Source of the DNA: Chrysaora quinquecirrha
Lineage: Eukaryota; Cnidaria; Scyphozoa; Semaeostomeae; Pelagiidae
Direction: 5' to 3'
DNA length: 64,000 nt
Assembly: GCA_014526335.1 (NCBI GenBank)
Contig: JACTAT010000021.1
Span: forward strand, 2,737,632 to 2,801,631
In this document: one piece after another, positions 28,201 to 40,200 of the stretch
How the letters are laid out: the number at the start of each line of letters is the position of its first letter
Numbering within the stretch: position 1 is the stretch's first letter
Notes under the pieces: model-generated
The model's database searches: none
Seen by the model: the letters and a program-made list of their open reading frames with translations, nothing else
What the model was told of the DNA's origin: nothing
Position numbers and translations under genes: made by a program

Positions 28201-31200
28201 TTAACATGAACAGTAGCTCTGCCTTGAATTGATTTTTTACAAAGGAGCTCGCTAGAAGCAACTAAAAAGACAAATTGCTATAGTGAAAACAGGCCCTTTT
28301 ACTGGAAATAGCAACCCTTGAGATTCGCTGCCAGTCCGCCTCTGAGGAAAGGCCAGAGATGCTAGTGCCTTAGACCTTTGTCTTTGCACACTAATGCTCT
28401 ACCAAATCAAGCTATAACTGGCTATGGGCGTCCCATAGTCCCTAGCCGTACCAGTCGCTAATGTCAGAAGTTCGAGACCTAACCTATCGTAGGTTCGAGA
28501 CATAATCTTGTCCAACCTCGCATATTTTCTTGAGTAGAGATAAAATTAAAATTAACAACAAGGATAACTAAAACAGTTTCTGGTTGAGTTTCAGCTAAAA
28601 ACTTTTCGAAAACTTGGACAGGCTAACAGGAAATGGAAAATGATTAATAAAATGGAGTAAAAATACGAATTACCTAAATTGAGCAATTGAAAAATCAGAC
28701 GAGAGCACGGCTTGCATACCTTCTTGTCCACTAATTCCTACACCAATATGAGCAGCTAAAAGAAATTTGATGTCAAAAATGAAGAATCTGTAAAAACTCG
28801 AGCCAAGAAACAAGCAGGTTTGAAGTTGCTGTAGCGTCGTGGCTTAATACCCTAGCTTCTTTCAGAAGCTCTGGGAGACCGTGGTTCGAGCCCCAGCTAC
28901 GGTAACGTCGCAGTTAGGTTCGAGGTCTCGCTTAGATAACCTACTACTGAGATCGTACCGACAATCATTACATGATTCCTAATCTTCGCAAACATCATCG
29001 ACAGCCTAAAGCAAAAGCAACAACCGAGTAGATGAAAAATTGAATTGGATAGCTTAAAGCTCAGATCGGAGTTGAGATCAGAACATGGCAATCTGGTTTC
29101 CAGGGATATTCAGACAAGCCACGTATTTCTTATTTCTTTCAAAATAGCCCAGGGAACGAGATTTGGTTCTGAGCGAGCTATCTTTATCAGACTGGCCTAA
29201 GGAGCGAAAACTACGACTCATGGAACCAGCCTATCTCTAGCCTTTGGCCTTAATTATTTCAAAGTAAAAAGGCAATTCAGGCAAGATAAAGTAATTTCCA
29301 CCATTAATTTCTACATGAAAACGATTCAATAATGGGCAAGTAATAGTACCGTAAATCCTCGAATAAGCCCCTGAGTGCTTATTTGCAAAATGTTCTTTGG
29401 TGGGGGCTTATTCAAGGGGGGGGGCTTATTCAAGGGGGGGGGCTTATTCGAGGGGAGGGCTTATTTTAAAGTTCAATAGCTCCAGTGTGTTTTCGACAGA
29501 ATAACAGAAGGGAAACAAGATAACTTATCTGTATTCTAGAATCAAAATCAGCTGTTTGCCAACAGCCAACGGATGATTATTGGTTGAATGGATAGTAAAA
29601 CCGGTCAGCAAAACTATTAAAACCAGTAAAACCAGTAAATATACGTGTTCGGGCAACAAGTTTGATTAAAAACAATACTATAAGAAGCTTCATTTTAAAG
29701 AAGAAAGATGTTGTTTTTCTTAAAAACTATATATTCGGTCAGACATTCCACTGACCAAACTCAGAGTGACCGAATATATAGTTATTAAGAAAAACAACAT
29801 CTTTCTTCTTTAAAATGAATAGTATTGTTTTTAATCAGTAAAACCAGCTTTTTCAGTGTTTCAATTAGTTGAAAGATGCATCATAGACAAAAAATTCATA
29901 ACACTTTTGAATAATTCCCCATGTTGGGCTTATTCGAGATGCGGGCTTATTTGCAAAAATCAATTCCTAGGTGGGGGTTAATTCGAGGGGGACCTATACG
30001 GAGATTGGGGCTTATTCGAGGATTTCCGGGGCCTATTAGGAGATTTACGATATCGATATGGAAGTAGCAGCTGAATAATCAGCAGCCAAGAAGCAAGCTC
30101 AACATCCCGCTTAAAAAGGAAATGATTGTTGAAGCTGTTGGTTTGAACAAATATTACACATGATTCTTTAACACAAGGCTTTGCAAGATAGAATATAAAC
30201 GGTCTTTATGAAAACAGTGTATATCATGAATACCTGTACTTCCATATAGTAGTAAAGACAGTAAGGTAGTAAGATAGTACGGTAGTAAGGTGCAGTAAAT
30301 ACCTTTTATCATACTGACGTCATTAGCACCATCACCAATAGCAAGAGTAGTTGCTTTGACATGTCTTTTCACAAGATCAACAACGAGGGCCTAAATTGGA
30401 AAGCAAAATGTTGTTCATGTTTTTTTAAATAATCACGAAACGAATTTTGCCTATTTAAAGGCTTGTCAAGCAATAATTTGAGGTAGAAAAAACATTCAAA
30501 AATTGCCTGATTAGTGAATTTCCAATTTTTGACAAACAAAGTTTGATCATTTGGCCAGGGCCTAAAGTTAATGGGAATTTTAGTAGGAATACCTTTTGAA
30601 GTGGTGTAACTCTGCAACAGATAACTGCTTTGCATGCTTTAGCCAATTTGAGAAAATCAAGCTCCATATTCTTATCTAAGGCAAACGCCTGAAATAAACA
30701 TTGTTCAAATAAAAGATCAAATGAAGTATAGTCAAATGCAACGAGATAAAACGGAACGAAATAGAATGGAATGAAATGCACCAGAGCACAGCACGATGTA
30801 ATAAGTCACGTCAAGTCAAGCCAAGCCAAGTCAAGTCAAATCAAGTCAAGTCAAGTCAAACCAAGTCAAGTCAATTCAAGTCAAGTCAAGTCAAGTCAAG
30901 TCAAGTCAGGTCTAGTCAGGTCTAGTCAAGTCAAGTCAAGTCAAGTCAAGTCAAGTCAAGTCAAGTCAAGTCAAGTCAAGTCAAGTAAAGTCAAGCCAAG
31001 CCAAGTCAAGTAAAGTCAAGCCAAGCCAAGCCAAATCAAATCCTTACCAAGCTGCTTCCATTGATAACAAGGCCAAATCCAGATTTCGCTTCAGACTCAG
31101 AATCAACGTCATTCTAGAAAAAATTTTCAATTTTTATAATCCAGCTAATTAAAACTTCTTAAAACTACACTACACTTACCAACACTACACTAGACTTCAC

Positions 31201-34200
31201 TACACTAAACAACACTACTCTACTCTACACTACACTACACTACACTACACTACACAACACTTCACCACACTACACTTCACTACACTTAACTACACTTTCC
31301 TACACTACACTACAATACACTACACTACACTACACTACACTTAACTACACTTTCCTACACTACACTACAATACACTACACTACACTACACTACACTACAC
31401 TACACAACACTACACACACTACACTTCACTACACTACACTTAACTACACTTTCCTACACTACACTACAATACTACACTACACTACACTACACTACACTAC
31501 ACTTTCCTACACTACACTACACTACACACTACACTACACTACACTGCGCTACACTACACTACACTACACTACACTACACTACACTACACTACACTACAAT
31601 ACACTACACTACACTACACTACACTACACTACACTACACTACAATACACTACACTACACTACTACACTACACTACACTACACTACACTACACTACACTAC
31701 ACTACACTACACTACACTTCACTACACTACACTACACTTCACTACACACTACACTACACTACACTACACACTACACTACACCACACACAACACTTCACAC
31801 TACACTTACACTACACTTAACTACACTAACTACACTACAAAACTACAATACACTAAACTAAACTTCTCTACACTACACTACTACACTTCAATACACTACA
31901 CTACATTTTACTATACTTCTCTACACAACACTACACTTCACAACACTACATTACACTGCATTACACTAAATTACACTACACTACACTACACTACACTAAA
32001 CTACACTACACTACACTATTTAATTTTTTCAAGAAGTTAAAAAATTGAAGCTGATGGTAGAAGCAATCTAAAGCCAACCTCTTTGACGGAGAAATGAACT
32101 CTTGATTCTTTAGTATTCGCAAAGCCTTTCAATTCGACTTCATTTTCTGACGTGAGTGTATCTCTCGGTGAATGCGAGTCAACCTTTTGTTGATACGCAA
32201 GGATCTCCTCATGTACAGTATCTCTATCTTTTCCATTGATGATAAACACGTCTATCATGTTTTCAGTCAGTAGCATGCAGGAATAACCAATATTCACTGC
32301 AGTTTCTGGAGAACAAAAAAGATTTGCTTTGATTTAGAATGATAAGCAAAGCAAGACCTTTGTTCCGTTTAGGACTGCGGAATCAGCGGAAACATCGCAA
32401 GGCAAAGCTTTTTTCGTCTGACACTTCTCAGAGTATAAACGTCAGAAACAGACCGCAATGCTTGAAAAAGGGCCAAAAAGCACCAATCAGAAAGTAGGGC
32501 TGTGTTAGCATTGTGATTTAAAAAAACCCAATCAGCTTGCAGGATATAGCGGGAAGACCAATAGGATTAATTGAAGAGTCCAAGTGAGAAAACGAACCCT
32601 TTCTGTCTATAGAACCGGCCTTTTTGTTTTGATGTGGACAGATTCCAAAACTTCTACGTGAAACAAAATTCTTGTACTGACCAAAGACTTCCATCTAGAA
32701 GTTTTGGAATCTGTCTGCATCAAAACCAAAACGCAGGTTCGCTAGCTGGGACTTTTGATTAATTCTATTAATCTTCCCACTGTATCACACGCAAGCTGAT
32801 TGGTGTCGAAAACACAATTCCAATTCGGCTTTTACTGACTGGTGCATTTCGAGTCACATCTGGGTTCTGTTTCTGACGTTTACACTCTTAGGACTATCCG
32901 ACGAAAGAAGTTTTGTAAGTATTGTTTAGGTAATAGTTAAGTAATGACAAGAGTTGTTTCCACGGTTTCTCGCAATTTTAAATATAAGATTATAGAGATG
33001 GATTGAAACAGACTAGAAAGCTTGTTTTGCTACCCTTGCAAGGTCAGGGTAAATTTCTTTGGCAAACGGGGTTCCAGGTTCCACGGTTCCAGGTTCCACT
33101 ATATTCTACATCAAGTTGCCTGTTCTAAGAAAACATTCACAATGGCTGTCAAAAGTAGCCGGAACGCCTTGATCTTAGCCATTAACAACTAGTTTACGAG
33201 TATAATGTAGCATTTGAAAGACACAGCACTCTCCCATCCTCCTTAAACAATATTGATACAGAGGACAACTAAGGAAGTGCATGACTGAGCAAGTGAATGG
33301 CGAACACCAAATTAAGTTAGTCCAGTAAAACATATAAACTAGAAATACGAATTGACAATAGATTTATTTCAACGTACCTTGCTTGTCTCCAGTGAGAACC
33401 CAAAGATTAACATTTGCCTGTAGAAGAAAATAAAACTAATTTTACTTCAAGACATTGATAATAAAAGTTTGGTCGTCCTTACTTGAAAAAGTTAAATAGT
33501 ATTCATCAGAAGCTACTTTCCGTCAAAGTTTTCCCAGCATTTGATCAGAAATCCAAAAGAAACTCCAAAAGAAACTCTTAAGGCCTGGCCAAAAGATCAA
33601 ACAAAGTAGGCAAAACATTTGAGATTTGATTTTTAAAACAAAATGCTTGATCTTTTTTGGCCACGTAGCAAAACATTCCTCCTCAAAGGTTTTTCGCTTG
33701 TGACACGCAGAAAACGTATTTGAAGTTTTCCAAAAACATTGCTATCAAATTCTGCTTATCAAACAATATTTTGTGATGTAGCCAAATGGACAAACATTGC
33801 TTGTAAAGCTTCAAATGTTTGACAAACAATGTTTGATCGTTTGGCCATTGCCTTATAATGTTTTAAGCAACTGAAACATTTGTCTGAATTTCTCAGCACT
33901 TATTCGCTGCTCTCATTTCCATGCAAGTTGAGCTGTGAGGCCCTTGCCAAAACATTGTTTGTAAACATTTGACATTTTTGTCAAGGTAACTGTTTATAGT
34001 TTGACTGAGTCGTAAAAAATTGTTCTTCCAACCTTTTTTGTTTACATGAAGCCAAAAACATTTTTGAACTTTCCTAACAACACCGCGTAACAAATTTTGC
34101 TTACTTTGATTGTCAAGCAATGTAAGTACCATGGCCAAACGTTCATTGTTTGATAAACAGATTTCAATTGTTTGACAAACAAGTTTGCTCTTCTGGCAAA

Positions 34201-37200
34201 GCCTAAGGCCCTTGCCACACGGCCAAAAATTGATTATCAAACAATTCAAGTTTTCTCGTGTCAAGCAAAATGTTCCCTGTTTGACCAACTCTTTAACATT
34301 GCTCGTCAAACATGTTTTGCTTGATACAAGCACACATGTTTTTGTGAAGTTTTTCAATAGCATTGTTCAACTAATTCTGCTTGTCAAGCAATGTTTTGTG
34401 ATGTCATAAAACGTTCAAACATTGATTGATGAGCAAATTTCATATGTTTGGCAAACAATATTTTATTATAATAACACTCTATCTAGGCTCTGTGGGTTCA
34501 TTTTGCTCTGCTTTAGATAAACAAAAATATACCTCGGCCAGGTTTGAGATTGTTTCTGGTACACCAATCTGTAATTTGTCCTCAATAGCTGTTGATCCAA
34601 TGAGAAGCATGTTCTTTTCGATTTCTTCATAAAGCTAGAAGAGGAAAAAAGTTTATTAAACATAAAACATAAACATAAACACAAACATCAACATCAACAT
34701 AAACATAAACATAAACATAAACTCTGTAGAGATAAACTTAAACAGAAACAAAAACATAAACATAAAATAAACATAAACATGAACATAAACATAAACATCA
34801 ACATAAACATAAACTCTGTAACATAAACATAAACAGAAACAAAAACATTAACATTAACATAAGCATAAACATAAACATAAACATAAACATAAACATAACA
34901 TAAACATAAACATAAACATAAACATAAACATATACATCAACATAAACATAAACATAAATTAACATTAACATAAACATAAACATAAACATAAACATAAACA
35001 TAAAAACATAAACATAAACATAAACATAAACAAAAACATGAACATAAACATAAACATCAACATAAACATAAACTCTGTAGAGATAAACAAAACATAAACA
35101 TAAACATAAACATAAACATAAACATAAACATAAAAATAAACATAAACATGAACATAAACATAAACATCAACATAAACATAAACTCTGTAGAGATAAACTT
35201 AAACAGAAACAAAACATTAACATTAACATAAGCATAAACATAAACATAAACATAAACATAAACATAAACATAAACATAAACATAAACATAAACATAAACA
35301 TAAACATAAACATAAACATAAAAATAAACAAAAACATGAACATAAACATAAACATCAACATAAACATAAACTCTGTAGAGATAAACTTAAACATAAACAT
35401 AAACATAAACATAAACATAAACATAAACATAAAAATAAACATAAACATGAACATAAACATAAACATCAACATAAACATAAACTCTGAAACATAAACATAA
35501 ACATAAACATAAACATAAACATAAACATAAACATAAACATAAATATAAACACAAACATAAACATAAACATAAACATAAACATAAACATAAACATAAACAT
35601 AAACATCAATTCAAAGGTAAACATGTACCTCATTTAACATTTCATCTCTGTTGTCCAACGCACAGCTGAAAAAAGGATTTCGATTCATTTGTTTTGTTTC
35701 GAAGCAAAAATCCCCTCAATAAGACATTAAGACCACTCATTTCACCTTGTTTTCCCTTCTATTTAAAAAAATAACGACATACCTAATACGTTTGTAAATT
35801 AACCAGATAGAAATAGCCTCAAGTAAACCATCTAATCAGCATCAACAAAAACCCGGGCAGCGGGGATCAAAGTGGACTTCGCAGGTCAAAATTATCAACT
35901 GTCAGCAACACAAGACTTTAGGGAGACAGTAAGTTGAAACACGTTACCTAGAGGCCGCTATATCTTTTCACATAATCATATATTTTGACATAAATGCTGC
36001 AGATTGGTTGTATGGCTTCTTTGGTTGCTTACAGTAATTCTGATAAACCCTCAAGTTGCTAAATCTTCAGGTCAGCCAAGCCCTAACTGCTTATTGAGCA
36101 GTTGCTCATTAAAAAAAGTGTAATGAAAAAAACGCAATATACCTTGCAATTTTGTATTTCTCCCACCATTTATTGAAATAATCTTGTGGAATCTCTTTAT
36201 AAGCAAGACAGAGAGTTCGTAAACCATTGCAGGCAAAAAGCTAAAAAAGACCAGTGGCATAATTTAAACTACCTTTGAAAATACTAAGGAAAATTAGAGG
36301 GATTGTAGTCTGCGGGTTTGTTTTTCGAGCCCGACATTAAGCCTGACAAAACGACCAAACAATCATCATCATCATCATCATCATTAATTTATTCTACGTA
36401 GGCAATTTACAAATATATAGGTAAATTACAGCTAATTAATTTAGGCCTACAGATTTTGGTAAAACATTTGCGATTTGCTCTGTAAGCAATGTTTTACCGT
36501 TTTGCCACGTCGCAAAACATTGCTTGACAAGCAGAAATACTTTTAAAAAGCTTCCAAAACAATTTATGCTTTTATCAAGCATAAAATGTGGGAGAGAAAT
36601 ATTTAGCGATGTGGCCAAACGTTTGCTAGCAAATTGCAAATGTTACCAACCTTGTTCGGTCACTGAACATTGTTTAGTGAGTGTTTAATCGGAGTTCAAA
36701 ATGTTTTGTGAACGAATGAACATTTATCCGATATACGCATTTTCTTGGCAGCAACTCTGTCACTTTCTCAATTAAAAATTCGAAAATGCATGAAAACGGG
36801 GCTTAAAATATTCAGCAAGTGTTCAGTGAAATTTTTATTTCATTTGACCACTCGAAACCAAAAAAAGCGCAAATGTTCAGTGGCATATTCGGTAAACTGT
36901 TTAGTTCATTTGCCCAGGACCTTAGTGAAATTAATAACATTATAAGTGATAAGCAATACAAAACTTACGTCAAGATGGGCCATTGTCTTTTCCATGAGCT
37001 CCTTGCACTCTGGTGATAATCTTTCGTATATCAAAGTGTCTGTAATACAGAATACATCAAGTGATAATCACTCGAAAATTCAAATATTGTTCATGTCGAG
37101 CTGGAAAACTGCATTCATTCATTCATTCATTCATTCATTCATTTATTCATTCATTTTTATTCGTAGAAATACAATTTACAATGATAAAAAGTATTCTACA

Positions 37201-40200
37201 CGGCCCATGAAAAGCTGAGCTTATCTAGCTTAGGCCGCTACAAAGCTAACAAACTAACAAACTAAAAAAACTCGACAAGGGTAAGGGTAACTATTGAGCT
37301 GTGGCAAAACTAGAAGACTTGTCGCGCGCGACATTGTATTCGTCGTGTCTCCGAGAGTGGCTAAACATGCAAGAGGCAAGCAACATGTCCCCCGAGTGAC
37401 TGAGACAAGAGAGTCTGATGAGTCTGGTGTGTCCCAGAAACATTTGCGTGTCCCTAGCTAAAATTTTGTCACGCGCTACAAAGTTTCTGGCTAAACTTGG
37501 AGACATTGAGGGGACTTGTCACGTTTGACAATGTCGCGCGCGACATGTTTCCTAGTTTAGCCACGTATTTAAACTCATAACATAAGTCCCATTCTTCGCA
37601 AATAGCATCGGGCGGCCTTTAGCAAAAGCAACAACCATTTATATAAATATTTAATTGGATGGCCTAATCCTCAGAGTGGTAGTTCTATAAGATTGGCCTA
37701 AAGCTACGGCTAAACTAGGAGACTTGTCGTGCGCGACATTGACGTCCCCCCCGGTGTCTAAACGCTATGACTAAATTAGGAGACTTGTCGCGCACGACAC
37801 AGTATTCCGCGTGTCTCCAAGGGTGGCTAAACATGCAAGTGACAAGCGAGCAACATGTCCCCCGAGTCATTTGCATGACGCGGAGACAAGAAATGTTTCT
37901 GTTATCTTCCAGAAACATTTGCGTGTCTCTTGCTACAAATTTTGTCGTGCGCTACAAAGTTTTCGAGGTGGCTAAACTGGGAGACACCAAGGGGACGTCA
38001 ATGTTGTGCGACATGTCTCCTCGTTTAGCCAGGCCTTAAGGAGCGAATACTATGACTCGACGTTTGGGAATTTCGTCAAGAGGGACCAAATTAAAAACTC
38101 AGACGAGCCAAAATGAAAACAATTTTATTCAAATGTTCTCCTTACCTGCCCCTTTACAGTACAGCATAATGTTACCCTTTTCATTTTTAACAATTACCTT
38201 GGAAAAATACAGACAATAAGAATACGTACACGAGTTTTTTAACAACGCTCTTTAAAAAAAGGGTAAAAAGGTTGGCTAGTCGAGGATGAAATTCTTCTCA
38301 AATTTCACATGCTAGCTACTTGCGTACAGCGCGTGCAACGCCTTTAGATCTATTCATCATACAATGTATAGTAAAAAAAGATGAAATTTAACAAAATCAA
38401 CACTTTGAATAACATTGCCGCATTACAAAACATTACTCATCAAACAGCAAAAAAATTTTTACTCTTTCAAAACATTGCGAAACAAACTCTGCTTGTGCTT
38501 ATGTTTGCTTGTCAAGCAAAGATTTGTGACATGGCCAAAGTTGAAACATTGCTCGATAATTAAAATTTCCAGTTTTTAATAAACAATGTTTGATCTTTTG
38601 GCCAGGGCCTAGATGATAAATATATAGGCGTATTTTGGCTCGTTGTCTTGAGCTTTTGGCTACATGTCACCGCATATAGCCTCATATTGCCTAAATATCC
38701 TGTTGCCTCGATTTCATTTTGCCTCTGTCTGATTTAAGATATCCTCCAAACGAGACGAGACCAAAGCATTAACAACACGAATCAACTCAAAGGGGACAAG
38801 TGAAATTTATAGGATTACTACGGAGGTAGAAGCGAATTCAAATCACAATACCAGTTTGAGTCTCTTGTTTGACTTGGATGTGACATAAATAAAACCTCAA
38901 GGACAATATTCTTACACTGGTATAACATTATGCCATGTCTATACTCACTGACATCCGTTTGCGAACATTATCGAAATCCAAGATGGAAATTAGATCATAG
39001 ATTTCCTAAACGGAAAAAAACATGTTTGAAATGCATCTGCAGACTTGTGTTACACGACTGCACCGCAGACGTTGCTAGTTGCTAAACTTCATGAATTTTG
39101 AGATTTCGGAATAATTAACAACGAATTAGCATACTGTTCCTTATAAAAGATATTCTTGGACAAAATAGCGCATACAAAAAATCTAGCTTACATCTTTTCC
39201 ATTAATCTTGATGGTGATGGTATTCGGAGTTCGATCTGAAGAATAAAACATTTTTTAAATAAGCAACTGTTCAATAAGCAACTACAGTTTGACTGTCTTT
39301 AACATTAAGCAACAAGAGGGCTTAATTGAATTACTGTAAGCAACTAAGAAGTCAAACAACCAAGCTTATACGCTTTCTTGTTGTTAGCAAATTGTTTGTG
39401 TTCTTATGTTTTGCATGTTGAAGTTCGTTGGTTAAAATTTTTCCACTTACTGTCTCCCAACAGTCGTGTTGTAGGCCTGACAGTTGGCAATTTGACGCAC
39501 AACCAACCGCGATTTTGAAGTCAAACAACCAAGCTGCAGCATTCATGTAAAAATATATACGTTTATGTGCAGATATAACATATATATAACAGCTTTTAGG
39601 TAACACGTTTCAACTAATTGTTTCCCAAAAGTTTGGTATTTCAGGCCTAACAATTGATGTTTGAACCGCGATGACAGGAATGGTGCTTAGGTTGAAAACT
39701 TCAAAGCAACTTTCAAGCAAAGTAAATACATTCGGACTTATCAAGGCTGTTTCTGACACCGTATTAGACATCATAGTCACCACTTATCATGTTAAAGAAA
39801 GCATTTACTCAGTTCTATCAACTCCTTGTATCAATCAAGTATCTATACTCAATCCCAGAAATCTGGTTGAATAACATCAAAAGTTGCACTGAACGCAATT
39901 TCGGCGCCACAAATCTTAGAAATAGAGCACCAAAAATTCCCAAGCTTCCTCGCAGGTCCAGTTAATTTCAAACCTTTCGATCCGACCTTTGCAATAAATA
40001 GGAAAGAAACCACATTTCTCATTGCCCAATGATGAGAGACCTCTCCCGAAACGTTGCCCAACTAAATATCAAAGACTTGTCATGATAAGCGGTGACTATA
40101 ATGTCTAATACGCTAACTCTCAAGCAACTTTGAGTGTTTAAATTTCCAAAATTTTGATCAACTTTGGGGGTTCAACAAAGTCAAATTGCTTATTAAAAAG

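Noticed and set aside
30771..31013. Open frame coding for VKSSQ repeats (also 45272-45514)
   Set aside because: It is a direct translation of the (TCAAG)n microsatellite inside an intron; no gene signal around it.
33893..34363. 156-residue frame on the - strand (also 48459-48929)
   Set aside because: It runs through TIR elements of the AAACATTG family between two confirmed flippase exons; no motif and no splice logic.
34798..35478. Long frames of MFMFMF, YVYVYV and ININ type (also 49333-50374)
   Set aside because: These are translations of the (AAACAT)n repeat in different frames and strands, not membrane proteins.
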